A DNA stretch of 32,509 bases from Cyanobacteria bacterium QS_4_48_99. Lineage in GTDB: Bacteria > Cyanobacteriota > Cyanobacteriia > Cyanobacteriales > Rubidibacteraceae. The notes beneath the pieces are model-generated. The model saw only the letters and a program-made list of their open reading frames with translations. It had not been told where the DNA came from and did no database searches. The translations under genes and the position numbers were made by a program. Positions 1 through 9,800 of this stretch are shown one piece after another; position 1 is the first letter of the stretch, and every line of letters begins with the position of its first letter. Location of the stretch: contig PXPT01000051.1 of assembly GCA_003021505.1 (NCBI GenBank), forward strand, positions 1-32,509. The letters run 5' to 3'.

Positions 1-1
1 G

Positions 2-292
2 TTTCTGGAGTTTTTGCGCCCCTTGGTGCGCGAGAGCGAGGGCAAAATCTTTCTCATGGTTGACCGTGAACCCGTGCATGGAGGGCACCGCGTCCAGGAG
101 TGGCTACCGGCACTGGGAGCACATGGAACTGTTCTATTTACCGCCTTATGTCCCGAGCGCAACCCAGAGGAGTACTTCCACCAGGAGATCTTGGCCCATG
201 CTAGGCGCCAGGGGCGGCCTCACCATGTAGCCGGACTGAAGCGAATGGTGCGCACTTACTTACACCGCATCCAGCAATGGCGGGAAAAGTGA
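2..292 (+). CDS. IS630-family transposase, C-terminal part (cut by window edge)
   Basis: An open frame enters from the left edge and ends at a TGA at 290-292, so only the last 96 or so codons are visible. The product matches the C-terminal DDE domain of IS630-type transposases. A hydrophobic strand ends in the second catalytic aspartate (LMVDREPVH, where the family usually has LDNxxVH). The NPEEYFHQEI segment then supplies the last acidic residue, followed by the usual basic tail. The DREPVH and CPERNPEE wording departs from the common DNLRVHH and SPELNP forms, so this copy may be a divergent or ageing element. The TTG at 14 is internal to the domain and is not a real start. Family assignment is fairly secure; activity cannot be judged without the upstream part and the terminal inverted repeats. 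Confidence 0.75.
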   Translation, partial: FLEFLRPLVRESEGKIFLMVDREPVHGGHRVQEWLPALGAHGTVLFTALCPERNPEEYFHQEILAHARRQGRPHHVAGLKRMVRTYLHRIQQWREK

Positions 293-768
293 AGCCATTT
301 CTTCTGGCTACCCCAACTGCAAGATGTAGGCATCTGATTGTGATCTATTTAGATAAAAAAATAACTTAGGGATGCAACGGCAGCAAGTGCCATTGAGGGC
401 AGTGTCGTGGTGAGGCGGTTGTATTCACTTTTTCTGATTTAGAGTGCAGCGATTTACTGACTTAGCAAAGTATCAACCCACCAACATGGCTGTAAGTCGC
501 TAAAAAGTAAACTAAAAGTAATTATTTTGTGACTAATATTTTTTAATTAACCATAGTTACAGGTATTCATTTTGCCATTTGCCTGCTGCCCTATTCGTTT
601 ATATGGTGAGCGGAATGGGGAATTGGTGCTATATGCGATCCCCAAAAATAGTGTCCTGGCTACCATGCACAGTCGCTTCGCTCCAATTCAACGATGCTCG
701 CGCGTAGCAGATTTCTGCGCGTCGGTTAAAAGTTAAAAATTCAAGTTACACAAGACAGGAAAAAAATC
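293..768. other. Intergenic, 476 bp: degenerate spacer with a dispersed-repeat copy
   Basis: No convincing gene lies here. The left half probably contains the right end of the IS630 element, but no terminal repeat can be proven without the left end. A short plus-strand open frame at 557-736 lacks a start codon and contains a protein-like segment (GERNGELVLYAIPKN, about 605-649). It could be the scrap of a lost gene, and its family was not recognised. The right end, 672-740, is one copy of a dispersed repeat described separately. Confidence 0.5.
672..740 (-). repeat. Dispersed 69-bp repeat, copy 1 (inverted relative to copy 2)
   Basis: This segment is the reverse complement of 6822-6890 with about 4 mismatches in 69 positions. 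Its core contains ATTCAACGATGCTCGCGC and CAGATTTCTGCGCGTCGG. It lies about 30 bp beyond the stop codon of the acylase gene. Confidence 0.85.
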
Positions 769-2868
769 TTAGTTTGTTGAAGGAAAAACTTGGCGAGATT
801 CGAGATGAGCTTTAATTTCCTTGCGAGTTTGCCAGACGGGACGCAATTCGCCATGGGCATACAGCGGCAACTGATCGCCAACGTGGGGAGAGCCGGGTTG
901 AGTGGCGTTACCGTAGACGGTTAGCACCTGGGCGCGAGGTGGATGGGCAAACTCAATAGCGGCGATGTAAGCATCCCCGGCAACTGCTCGCAAGTTTCCC
1001 TCTTCTGCTGGGGCGAAATTAAGCACTCGAAAGCTTCCTAGCTCCCCGTTTGCGCCACTAGCGGGTAAATCTTGGTTGCCATAGCGCAGCCGTGCCACTT
1101 CGCCCCACGGGACATCTAATGCGCCGTAGCGCGATCGCATTTGAGCTGCAATCTCCTCTAGAAGTGCCACAGCACAATTTAAGTCACCTAAACCATCCGG
1201 CGTTGTCAGTGGGGCGCTCTCCTGCCAGGGTGTTGCAAATAACCCAGAATCCTCTACCGAAAATGCCCATAAATAAAAGAGTACCGCCCCTCTGCTATCG
1301 GCGTTGGCTTCTTTATCCCAGGCTTCGAGAACATCTGCTGCCTCTCCCGCTAACTCGTTGCCCAATTGTCGTGCTGCTGGAATCAAATCGTCCCAGAGGC
1401 GGTTCGCTAGTTCTAGATGAGAGGAAAATTTATCAGCAATCATTGCCTCAAAGCTGATGGGTGCATCTTGATTGAGCATATCAATCGAACGCTGGGGGCG
1501 AAAAATATTACTGGTTTCGCCTAAAGAAGCAGGAGTGAGGTAAGTAGGGTAATTGCTGGGGTTGAGAATGCGAGGAAAGGTACTTGTCCAGGGGGGATCA
1601 TTGGCATTCTGCAACCAGCCACTATCTGGGTTGAGCAGGCGGGGTAAATCCGAGTAAGGATGGTAGTCTCTCCACAGCGTTTCGGAAGTATCTCCTGGAA
1701 CAATGCCCTGCCAGTAGTCCCAATCTCCCTGAGAACGTTTTGGCACTTGCGCGTTAAAGAGATAGAGAATCTGCCCGTTTTGGTCAGCGTAGAGAATGTT
1801 AAATAGGGGCAACTGTAAGCGCTGTAGGGCTGCCTCGAATTGGTTAAGATTAGTGGCTTGTGCCATTGACCAAAACTGCTGGATGAGGTGGGGGTGATCT
1901 AAACCCACTACCCGCACTGCCGTGGCTTTCCCGTCTTGAGCAGCAATAATGGGTCCGTGAATGGAACGACGCACTACTAACTTCTCTTCCCGCAGTGTGC
2001 CATCCGCTTGCTTCACTTGCAGGATTTGCGTTTCTGTCTCTAACGAGCGCACTCCTTCATTCCAACGATAGCCTCCATCGACAAGGGTTAATTTGTAGAA
2101 GTCCACGCCATCAAACGGATTGACAGTTAGCGTCCAGCCGAGATGATCGTTAAAAGCGATCGCCAATGCAGGCATTCCCACTACTGCTGTGCCATAAGCA
2201 TCAATCCCTGGTGCGCTAAGTTGCGCTTCGTACAAATGATAGATATCTGACCAAGGTAAATGGGGATTGGCGAGTAACATGGCATTGTCGCTGGCAGAAT
2301 GAGAAGGCGCGATCGCCCAACTATTGGAACCTGCCAGGGGTTGGTTGCGACTCACAGACGCTACTTGCTGCGGATTAAGCACAAAATTGAAATGGATTGC
2401 CTGTTGCATGTGTGCCAGCACATCCACTCCATCTACGGGCAACACCGCCTCAACTTCATCATCAATCTGATCCCCATTCTGTTGGACATATTCATTAATT
2501 CCTGTCGCAAACTCATCGATATAGCGCCGCATCTGCTGGCTTTGCGCTTCATACCATTCCTGCGCCCGCGTGGGAATTCCCATCGTCCTCACGTATCGAT
2601 CCGATTCCAGATACGTCTTACCCCAATACTCCGCTGCCCTTCCTCGTGCTTGCCCATATAGTCGCAAAACTATATTCCCGTGGCTTTGCATCTGTGCCCA
2701 GCCAAAAGCGTGAAATAATCCCTCCGCATCCTTGCCATAAATATGCGGTACACCCCAACTATCCCAGAGAATTTCGGTTTGGTTTGTTTGGCTCACGGAA
2801 GTGCAGGTACTCAACAGTAAAGCGATAACAAGACTCAGCAGGAGCAAGAAAGTTTTGTATAGAGGCAT
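769..2868 (-). CDS. Penicillin-acylase-family (Ntn) amidohydrolase, exported lipoprotein
   Basis: The product is a 699-residue member of the penicillin G acylase / AHL acylase (PvdQ-like) family, which hydrolyses amide bonds of acylated substrates. The ATG at 2868 is preferred over the in-frame TTG at 2886 because it gives a clean signal peptide (MPLYKTF, a leucine-rich core, then LSTC). Cys22 would be lipidated, although Thr just before it is unusual for a lipobox. The alpha-chain signature WDSWGVPHIYG is followed by PLAGSNSWAI, where Ser181 after Gly would be the new N-terminal nucleophile after autocleavage. The C-terminal GDAYIAAIEF and TQPGSPHVGDQLPLY segments are typical of the family. 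Length fits an intact enzyme. It stands alone, divergent from the GNAT gene at 3188. Substrate is unknown; AHLs, other acyl amides or acyl peptides are possible. Confidence 0.88.
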   Translation of the reverse strand: MPLYKTFLLLLSLVIALLLSTCTSVSQTNQTEILWDSWGVPHIYGKDAEGLFHAFGWAQMQSHGNIVLRLYGQARGRAAEYWGKTYLESDRYVRTMGIPTRAQEWYEAQSQQMRRYIDEFATGINEYVQQNGDQIDDEVEAVLPVDGVDVLAHMQQAIHFNFVLNPQQVASVSRNQPLAGSNSWAIAPSHSASDNAMLLANPHLPWSDIYHLYEAQLSAPGIDAYGTAVVGMPALAIAFNDHLGWTLTVNPFDGVDFYKLTLVDGGYRWNEGVRSLETETQILQVKQADGTLREEKLVVRRSIHGPIIAAQDGKATAVRVVGLDHPHLIQQFWSMAQATNLNQFEAALQRLQLPLFNILYADQNGQILYLFNAQVPKRSQGDWDYWQGIVPGDTSETLWRDYHPYSDLPRLLNPDSGWLQNANDPPWTSTFPRILNPSNYPTYLTPASLGETSNIFRPQRSIDMLNQDAPISFEAMIADKFSSHLELANRLWDDLIPAARQLGNELAGEAADVLEAWDKEANADSRGAVLFYLWAFSVEDSGLFATPWQESAPLTTPDGLGDLNCAVALLEEIAAQMRSRYGALDVPWGEVARLRYGNQDLPASGANGELGSFRVLNFAPAEEGNLRAVAGDAYIAAIEFAHPPRAQVLTVYGNATQPGSPHVGDQLPLYAHGELRPVWQTRKEIKAHLESRQVFPSTN

Positions 2869-3187
2869 TGTATAGGTGGCAAGCAATAATTGAGCTGACC
2901 GAATCTAGTATAAACTTTGAGCTGCAATCGCCCTACCTTCACCCACGAGTGATAGCTTCACAAGCAAGTTAAACTAATTAGCAATTATCAATGCACAGTT
3001 CGCAAATAACTGTCCTGTAACCAATTTGCAGTTGCGAATTGTCAATTTTTTAACTCTTCTATCTACAATCAGTGAATTTTTGGATTTACAACGAGCTTGG
3101 GTTAAGCCTAATATTTAGACTTAGAGCTGATTTATAAAATAAACCTAAAAAAGAGAAGTGTAAATATCAAAGGATTACGCGCATCCC
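2869..3187. other. Divergent promoter region, 319 bp
   Basis: This AT-rich spacer separates the minus-strand acylase from the plus-strand GNAT gene and must hold both promoters. No -35/-10 pair was convincing enough to call. The arms ACAGTT (2995-3000) and AACTGT (3008-3013) form a small inverted repeat that could be an operator, but such pairs arise easily by chance. An AAGGA about 12 nt before 3188 may serve as the GNAT ribosome binding site. Confidence 0.4.
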
Positions 3188-3646
3188 ATGTCAGCTATCA
3201 TCACGAGGGAACGCCCTGATACATCCGATGCCATCAGCTTGATTACAGAACTGGAAGCCCTTCTTGAACCTTTTTATCCTCCCGAAAGCCGTCATGGGTT
3301 CAGTGTCGACAAGTTGCTTGCCGAGGACGTGGCGTTTTTCTTGCTGCGCGCAAACGAGACACCGGCGTGTTGTGGCGGCATTAAATTGGTGGGCAGTGAG
3401 TATGGCGAGATCAAGCGGATGTATGTGCGTCCACAATTCCGTGGACTAGGGTTCGCAAAGTTGATGGTCAATCATTTGGCATACTATGCCCATGTTCACA
3501 ACATCACGTTGCTGCGCTTAGAAACTGGGATTCACCAGCGAGAAGCAATAGGGCTTTACGAACGGCTAGGCTTTTACCGCATTCCCCCGTTCGATTCCTA
3601 CACCGACGACCCACTCAGTCTGTGTTATGAGAAGCGGCTCACGTGA
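3188..3646 (+). CDS. GNAT-family N-acetyltransferase
   Basis: This 152-residue protein has the size and layout of a single-domain GNAT enzyme that transfers acetyl from acetyl-CoA to an amine. The central strand GEIKRMYVRPQFRGLGFAKLMVNHL carries motif A, with the RGLGFA pyrophosphate-binding loop (Q/RxxGxG/A) at about residues 88-93. The motif B-like tail LRLETGIHQREAIGLYERLGFYRI has the usual Asn/Glu...LYERLGF closing segment. The ATG at 3188 is preceded by a weak AAGGA. It is followed by about 370 bp without a gene, so it is probably monocistronic. The acceptor substrate cannot be told from sequence; the closest resemblance is to small stand-alone acetyltransferases acting on amino acids or small amines. 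Confidence 0.9.
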   Translation: MSAIITRERPDTSDAISLITELEALLEPFYPPESRHGFSVDKLLAEDVAFFLLRANETPACCGGIKLVGSEYGEIKRMYVRPQFRGLGFAKLMVNHLAYYAHVHNITLLRLETGIHQREAIGLYERLGFYRIPPFDSYTDDPLSLCYEKRLT

Positions 3647-3740
3647 CGATCACTAAGCACCAGAACCTAGCAAATGCCTGAAGATGTCCGTAGATCTCTA
3701 CAAATATAGCTGTTGCCAGTAGTATACTGTTTTTATCTTT

Positions 3741-3890
3741 CTTTATAAATTACCTCTTAGGACGCTACCGGCGTCTCAGCAAAGATGATGAACTTTTGCC
3801 AGAAGTCAGTAAGGCGATGATTTATGGAGCAATGATTAGACTAATGCTCAATCGTGTTGTCTCTTCAGGTTCACTTTATAAATCACCTCT
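3741..3890. repeat. Imperfect 17-bp direct repeat flanking the transposase scrap
   Basis: CTTTATAAATTACCTCT (3741-3757) and CTTTATAAATCACCTCT (3874-3890) differ at one base and lie 133 bp apart, bracketing the IS5-like fragment. They could be an old duplication scar or two remnants of the same element end. Confidence 0.7.
3751..3873 (+). pseudogene. IS5-like transposase C-terminal fragment
   Basis: Frame 3751 onward reads YLLGRYRRLSKDDELLPEV, then SKAMIYGAMIRLMLNRV. This is the familiar C-terminal end of short IS5-group transposases in cyanobacteria, in the form RRLSKDYELLPxxSEAMIYxAMIRLMLRRL. Only about 35-40 residues remain, with no catalytic domain and no upstream continuation. The assignment rests on recall of this tail motif rather than on a search. 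Confidence 0.55.
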
Positions 3891-4015
3891 GATCTATCTT
3901 GCTTTAAAAGTAATAATTCAGATTTCAAGTATAAAAAATAAACCAAATTTTCAAGTTTTTGGTTAAAATGATAGAACTTGCAAAGTAGCTTGAACCGGGT
4001 GGGGTGGGAAATTAA

Positions 4016-6724
4016 ATGAAGCGAATTATCTGTTTGAATTCAGGTTCAAAACAATCTTTAGAAAAACTAACAAATCGCTTTCGCGGAAAAATTATCACCT
4101 CAAAGCCACAAGCCGCACGAAGGCTGCAAGTGCCACACTACGATTTGGAGAGTTTAGCGCGATCGCTGCTTTTTCGTGATCGCCTAACAGTTGCCTCTCC
4201 CTTAATTGCATATCGTACCCGGCGCGACGCAGTTAGAGAAGTAATCGAAACTTCCGATATTGAAGGAACTGCCCGCGCTCAAACCCCAGCACTCCAAGCA
4301 ATTATCCGAGCGGGGATTAATCCAGACATCTTAAGAGAAACCTCTAGCTCACATCGGGTGCAACAATTAGCAAGTTTAGTCGAGGTATACCAAACGCTAC
4401 TTAGGAAAAATCGACGAATCGACTCGGCAGAAATTTTTTGGGAAGCAACCCACTTGCAGCCAGAGCGACAGCCCATTTTGGTGTACGGCTATTTCCAGCC
4501 TCGCCTCGATGAACTTGCTTTTTTAGATGCGATCGCAGGTGAGGGAAGCACATTCATTCTTTCCGGTGGTAACACCGAAATCTTTACTAACAATCGTGAG
4601 GCATTGCAGTGGCTACAACAGCAAGGTTGGTGTATATCAAATGGAGAAGAGGAAACCCCCGACTCTCTCGGAAAGCAACTTCAGCAATGTTTTCTAAGCG
4701 AGGCAGCAGTCCCTACCGGGGTGAACTTTCACGCCTACTCCCACCTAGAAGCGGAAGTGCGGGGAGTGCTTGCTCAAGTGAAAGCGCTTTTAAGTCAAGG
4801 CGTGGCAGCCAACAACATCGTCCTAGTGGCTCGCGACGAAACCCTTTACGGTTCCACTATCCTGGATGTCGCCTGGGAGTACGAGTTACCAGTACGCGCC
4901 CTCTACGACATTCCCTTGCAGGAGACTCGCGTTGGGGTATGGCTGCGGCTATTGCTAGAAACCATCCAGGAGAACTTTCCCTTTGAACTTACTGCTGAAC
5001 TCCTCGCTCATCCCCTTGCAGAGCAATTACCTGCTCAACTCTGGTCAGAAGTGCGAAAACGTCCTCCCCAGGGACTTCAGCATTGGCAAGAGTTGGGAAT
5101 TGACTTCTCCACTCTCAACTGGGGGCAGCAAGATTACCGTGCTGAGTGGGTGCAACGCTTGCAGGAGGTCCTGAGTGACTTTCAAATCCGACAAAATAGC
5201 GGTTTTTGGGCACGAGAAATTGTGGCTTTCTATAAGCTTCAGGAAGCCTTAGTTACCCTGAGTGCGCCTGAAACTGAACGGATTAGCTTGGAAGCGTTTG
5301 CCCAAGACGTACTTGATACGCTAGCGCTGCTGAGTGTCCCTGCTCAACCTGGTAGGGGAGGCGTGGAATTGCACGCACCGCTTTCTTTATTGGGGACAAG
5401 GTACCAATACGTTTTTGTTTTGGGTAGCGCTGAGGGCATTTTACCTGCTCCCATTGAGAATGACCCAGTGCTGGATTTCCAGGAACGCAAGCAGTTAATG
5501 CGAGCAGGATTGCCGTTAGAATCGGCTGCCCAAACTGCTCAACGCGAAGCCTTTTCCTTCTACGCCCTCTTGGAGGTGGCAACAACCGCCGTCACTTTCT
5601 CTTATCCGCAACTCCTGGGTAAGGAGGAATTATTACCCAGTCCCTACCTGGAGCAGTTGGGTGTTAAACCTTGCTCCCCCTCCTCCTTACCCATTGCCAG
5701 TCCCGAAGAAGCACGTCGGGTTGACCTCAGACAAGAGCATTCTGCCTCAGACGCGGTTTTAGCCAACGCCATCCATGCCTGGAGAGTGGAGCAACGCCGG
5801 GAAAGTTCCCAGGAACCGGACGAATACGACGGCGTGGTGGGATTGCCGATTGAGCCTAGCTCACGAGTCTTTAGTGCCTCCCAACTCACTGCTCTAGGGC
5901 AGTGTCCTTTTAAATGGTTTGCTGAAGGGGTTCTTAATCTCAAAGAACTCCCCGAAGCTGAGTCTGATCTCAGTCCTAGTTTGAAAGGTCAGCTCTACCA
6001 CCGCACTCTAGAATTAGCGCTGGCGAATGTGAAGCATGCAGAAGACTTGCGATCGCTGGACACGGAACAACTCCCAACAGCCTTTGCTCAAGCAGAGCAA
6101 GAATTAGCCTGTCCTACCCTTCCGGGATGGGACGTTCGCCGAGCTGAACACCTCGAGGTTTTAAGCCGCAATTTCGCCGAAGAGAAGTTTTTGCCACCAG
6201 GAACGGAAATCGTGGCGCTGGAGACTCAGTTTAAGGCGCAGTGGTACGGTTTGCGAGTGAGGGGGAGGGTAGACCGCATTGACCAACGGTCGCAGCAGGC
6301 TCCGTCGTCTGACGGCGGAGTAATCTGCAACTGCACTGACAGCGGACTAGTGCTTTTAGATTACAAAACCAGTTCCACCAAGCCGGCTGGGATTAAAAAT
6401 GAGGCTGCTAAGGCGAACATTGATATTCAGCTCCCCCTCTACATGGAGGCGGTGCAAACGGCGCTCTATCCAGATGAGCCGGTTACTGACGCTTATTATT
6501 ACTCAGTGACAAAGCACAAAAAGCTTGCCGGAGCCAAACGGGATAAATCAGCGCTGGCAGCCTTTGCAGAGCAGGTGAAATCCAGTTTGCAAACTGGCTA
6601 TTATCCTGTTAAGCCAGATGTTGACCAGCACGTTTGCCGATTTTGTCCCTTTGATTTGGTGTGTCGCCAGGGACCACGCTTGAATAAAAAATACCCATCT
6701 GAGAGTACCCATGAGTCTGACTAA
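4016..6724 (+). CDS. AddB-like PD-(D/E)XK nuclease with iron-sulfur cysteines
   Basis: This 902-residue protein is probably the partner subunit of the helicase-nuclease encoded next. Its C-terminal third is a RecB-type nuclease. It has a GQLYHRTLELAL helix with the metal-binding His, RGRVDRID with an Asp, LLDYKTSST with Asp782 and Lys784, and QLPLYMEAV. Cys630 (ALGQCPFKW) and the CxxC-x5-C set at 874, 877 and 883 match the 4Fe-4S arrangement of AddB nucleases. The first two thirds resemble a decayed UvrD-like fold. The N-terminal SGSKQS segment sits where AddB has its Walker A but lacks the GxGK[ST] pattern, so an active ATPase looks unlikely. It is shorter than the roughly 1,150 residues usual for Firmicute AddB. 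Role inferred: double-strand-break end resection with the downstream protein, 166 bp away. Confidence 0.82.
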   Translation: MKRIICLNSGSKQSLEKLTNRFRGKIITSKPQAARRLQVPHYDLESLARSLLFRDRLTVASPLIAYRTRRDAVREVIETSDIEGTARAQTPALQAIIRAGINPDILRETSSSHRVQQLASLVEVYQTLLRKNRRIDSAEIFWEATHLQPERQPILVYGYFQPRLDELAFLDAIAGEGSTFILSGGNTEIFTNNREALQWLQQQGWCISNGEEETPDSLGKQLQQCFLSEAAVPTGVNFHAYSHLEAEVRGVLAQVKALLSQGVAANNIVLVARDETLYGSTILDVAWEYELPVRALYDIPLQETRVGVWLRLLLETIQENFPFELTAELLAHPLAEQLPAQLWSEVRKRPPQGLQHWQELGIDFSTLNWGQQDYRAEWVQRLQEVLSDFQIRQNSGFWAREIVAFYKLQEALVTLSAPETERISLEAFAQDVLDTLALLSVPAQPGRGGVELHAPLSLLGTRYQYVFVLGSAEGILPAPIENDPVLDFQERKQLMRAGLPLESAAQTAQREAFSFYALLEVATTAVTFSYPQLLGKEELLPSPYLEQLGVKPCSPSSLPIASPEEARRVDLRQEHSASDAVLANAIHAWRVEQRRESSQEPDEYDGVVGLPIEPSSRVFSASQLTALGQCPFKWFAEGVLNLKELPEAESDLSPSLKGQLYHRTLELALANVKHAEDLRSLDTEQLPTAFAQAEQELACPTLPGWDVRRAEHLEVLSRNFAEEKFLPPGTEIVALETQFKAQWYGLRVRGRVDRIDQRSQQAPSSDGGVICNCTDSGLVLLDYKTSSTKPAGIKNEAAKANIDIQLPLYMEAVQTALYPDEPVTDAYYYSVTKHKKLAGAKRDKSALAAFAEQVKSSLQTGYYPVKPDVDQHVCRFCPFDLVCRQGPRLNKKYPSESTHESD

Positions 6725-6821
6725 AACAATTAAAAATTAAAAATTAGAAATTAAAAAATCATAAAGCTATTAGCTTCTAGTTACTAGCCCCTAGCAGCTA
6801 ATAGCTAATAGCTAATTTTGC
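6725..6821. repeat. Degenerate AT-rich repeat tract between addB-like and addA-like genes
   Basis: The tract begins with AATTAAAAATTAAAAATTAGAAATTAAAAAA-like units, then runs through overlapping copies of CTAATAGCTAATAGCTAAT and related CTAG/TTAG words. Such low-complexity heptamer-like spacers are common in filamentous cyanobacteria. A similar tract lies at 20540-20640. Confidence 0.6.
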
Positions 6822-6890
6822 ATTTTTAACTTTTAACCGACGCGCAGAAATCTGCGAGGCGCGAGCATCGTTGAATGGGAGCAAAGCGAC
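6822..6890 (+). repeat. Dispersed 69-bp repeat, copy 2, abutting the addA-like start codon
   Basis: This segment matches the reverse complement of 672-740 with about 4 mismatches. It ends exactly one base before the ATG at 6891. Its GGGAG at about 6878-6882 is the only plausible Shine-Dalgarno for that gene, so the repeat appears to supply its translation start context. Confidence 0.85.
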
Positions 6891-9800
6891 ATGACACCTG
6901 AGCAGCAAGCCGCCGCTTATGCCAATGGCAGTGTTGCCGTCACCGCAGGGGCAGGGACGGGCAAAACGTATATGCTTGCCGAGCGCTACCTGTACTATTT
7001 GCGAGAGCAGGAAGTTTCCCCTCTGGAAATTGTGGCAGTGACTTTTACAGACAAAGCCGCCACAGAACTGCGATCGCGCATCCGAGCTTTAGTTGCCAAA
7101 CAGCTCCCTCACCGCAGTGACTTCCTAGTAGAATTAGAAGCTGCCCCCATCGGCACTTTCCACTCCCTCGCCCGCCGCATTTGTAGCGAGCATCCGGATG
7201 CAGGAGGCGTTCCGCACGACTTTAGGATTCTCGATGAGCAAGAGGGGCAACTCTGGCTAGCTGACTGCTTTAAAACCGCCTTAGCAAAGCTTCCTAGACG
7301 ACTGTATAGTCGCATCCCTTACTCGCTGATGTCGGCGGCGCTGAAGCGCTTACTGGCAGATCCCCTTGCCGCTGAACGGGCTTTAAGGCAGGGAACGCAG
7401 CACTGGGAGGACTTGGCAGCGCAGTTGCGAGAGCAGGCATTAAAAGCATTGCTTGACCATCCCACCTGGCAGGAAACTTGGGAGACGCTACAGACTTATG
7501 CTGGGGAAGCAGGGGATCGCCTGGAAGAACACCGTCAAATTGCAGTTAGCGCGATGGCTGCCTTAGCACAAGGGGAGCAGCGACAAGCATCCCTGGAAGC
7601 AATTGACAGCATCAAGCTCAACGTTGGCAGCAAAAAAAAATGGGCGAGTGGAGCCTTAGATGTGGTCAAAGATACCCTCAAAAGACTGCGTGCCCTAGTA
7701 AAAAAAGCTCTCGCAACTGGTCTCATTACCATCGAACTCAGCTCGGCAGACGATCAACTGGTTCAGATGCTCCCCGACTTGCGCGAGGCTTATCACTTCG
7801 TTTCTGAGACGATCAATGCCATCAAACGGCGTGCCAGGGTGCTAACCTTTGCCGATTTGGAAGTACATGCCCTCGCCGCCCTGAACCATTCCCACGTGCA
7901 GTTTTACTACCAGCAGCGCTATCGTGCCTTCCTAGTTGATGAGTTTCAGGATACCAATTCCACCCAAGCGGAGTTTTTGCAACTGCTCACCCATAATGCT
8001 CAACTGACTATTGTTGGAGATCCCAAGCAGTCCATTTATGGCTTTCGGCGAGCTGATGTCAGCATCTTCGAGCAATTTCGCGATCGCATCCAGAGTTGGG
8101 GAGGGGAGGCAGTGGCACTCAACCAAAGCTTTCGCACCCATCACCCCCTGCTGGAACAAATTAATGGTGTCTTTGCTCCCGTGTTAGGCGAGCTTCATCA
8201 AGAATTAGTCGCCCATCGCCGCGACGCTCCTGCTTCAGCGCCCCATCTACAGGTTTGTACCGTCCCAGCGGTTGATGAGGTGAATAAACCCCAGCGTCAG
8301 TGGGTGGAAGCGCATTACATCGCCCAATCCCTTAAGGAAATGCTCGATTCCCAAACACTAGTTTACTGCAAGCGCACGGACCAATTGCGTCCCATCCGCC
8401 CCCAAGATATTGCCATCCTCTCTCGCACCTGGGAACCACTAGAACGCTACGGAGAGGCTCTAGCAGCCGCAGGAATTCCCGTTGCACCCGCCGGGGGAGG
8501 TAACTTACTGGCAACTCGAGAAGCCAAAGATGCTTGGGCGCTACTGCGGTTCTTGGCTGATCCCAAGGACGACTTGGCACTGGTGGCAGTGCTGCGTAGT
8601 CCTTTTTTTGCGTGGAGCGATCGCGAGTTGTTTGAACTGGCAGGGGAAAGGGAGTATTGGTGGCAGCAGCTCCAAACCTCTGAGCATCCCGAAATTGCTC
8701 GTGCCAAAACCATTCTCTCCCAGCTTCTCGAAAAGCGAAAAGCGGAACCTCCCACTCGCCTCTTGCAACTAGCAGACAGATTGACAGGATACACAGCAGT
8801 GATCGCTAACCTTCCAGGAGCCAAGCGTCGGGAAGCGGATTGGCGGGGATTTCGAGAATTGGTTCGCAGGCTAGAGCAAGGCGGTGGCGATCTGTTTGGG
8901 GTGGTGCGTCGCCTCAAACGCTTGGTTGAGGAAGCAGTAACCGTTCCGCGATCTCCAGTGGAGGCGGGTAATGCTGTCTCTCTCATGACGATTCACAGTG
9001 CCAAGGGGTTAGAGTGGTCTGTGGTAGTGGTGGCTGACTTGACGCGCTCGATCAACAATCGCCCTAAGACTGCCTACTTTGATCCCGAACACGGCGCGGC
9101 GCTACGGTGGGAAGGCGAATCTGGCGAGATGCAAACACCTGTTCTCTACACTTGGTTAGAGCAGCAGCAGCTTCAAGCGCAGCGAAAAGAGGCACTGCGT
9201 GTGCTATACGTAGCTTTAACCAGGGCACGCGATCGCCTCCTACTGACAGCAGCAGATGAACAGGGGGGAAGGTTAGAACAACTGCGCTTGGGTTGGGAGG
9301 CACTCGGAATTCCCATTGAAGAGATTCCGTATGAAACAGAGGCTACCTTGCCACCAGCCCCGCCACTTCCCTCGCTTCCTGATTCCTCGCCCCCGCGCTT
9401 GCTCGACTCGGTGGGTTCAGGTGTGTCTGAATTACCCGTTACTGCCCTGAGTGAATATGCTCAGTGTCCGAAGCGCTTCTGGTTTAATTATATTGAAGCT
9501 CATCCCGGATTGGGCGAGGGGGTAGCAACGCAAACGCAGATAGGCTATTTAACCCACATTGCTCTCGAAAACGGCATTCCGGATCTAGATACCCTAGCTC
9601 GTTATGCGGACAACCATTTAAAACGAGAGTGCCTCGAACAAGCGCTTAACCTCGCGCAACGGTTTGAGGAAGTTCCTGCCTTTGCCCCCTTCCGCGAAAG
9701 TACAACTGCCACCGAAAAAGCAGTGACTTTGAGAATTGGGCAGCTTACTTTTAGAGGGATTGCGGATATCGTCGGCGATGGCTGGGTGCTGGATTTCAAA

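Larger units (their letters stand above)
3647..4015. other. Intergenic, 369 bp, holding a transposase scrap
   Basis: Apart from the IS5-like fragment and its flanking direct repeat (listed separately), this stretch is AT-rich spacer. The GGGTGGGGTGGG run just before 4016 is the only purine-rich segment near the AddB-like start and may contribute to ribosome binding. Confidence 0.5.

Noticed and set aside
8447-8986. 179-codon open frame on the minus strand
   Set aside because: It lies wholly inside the well-supported helicase-nuclease gene on the plus strand and its translation is Ser/Arg/Ala-rich with no family features; a shadow frame.
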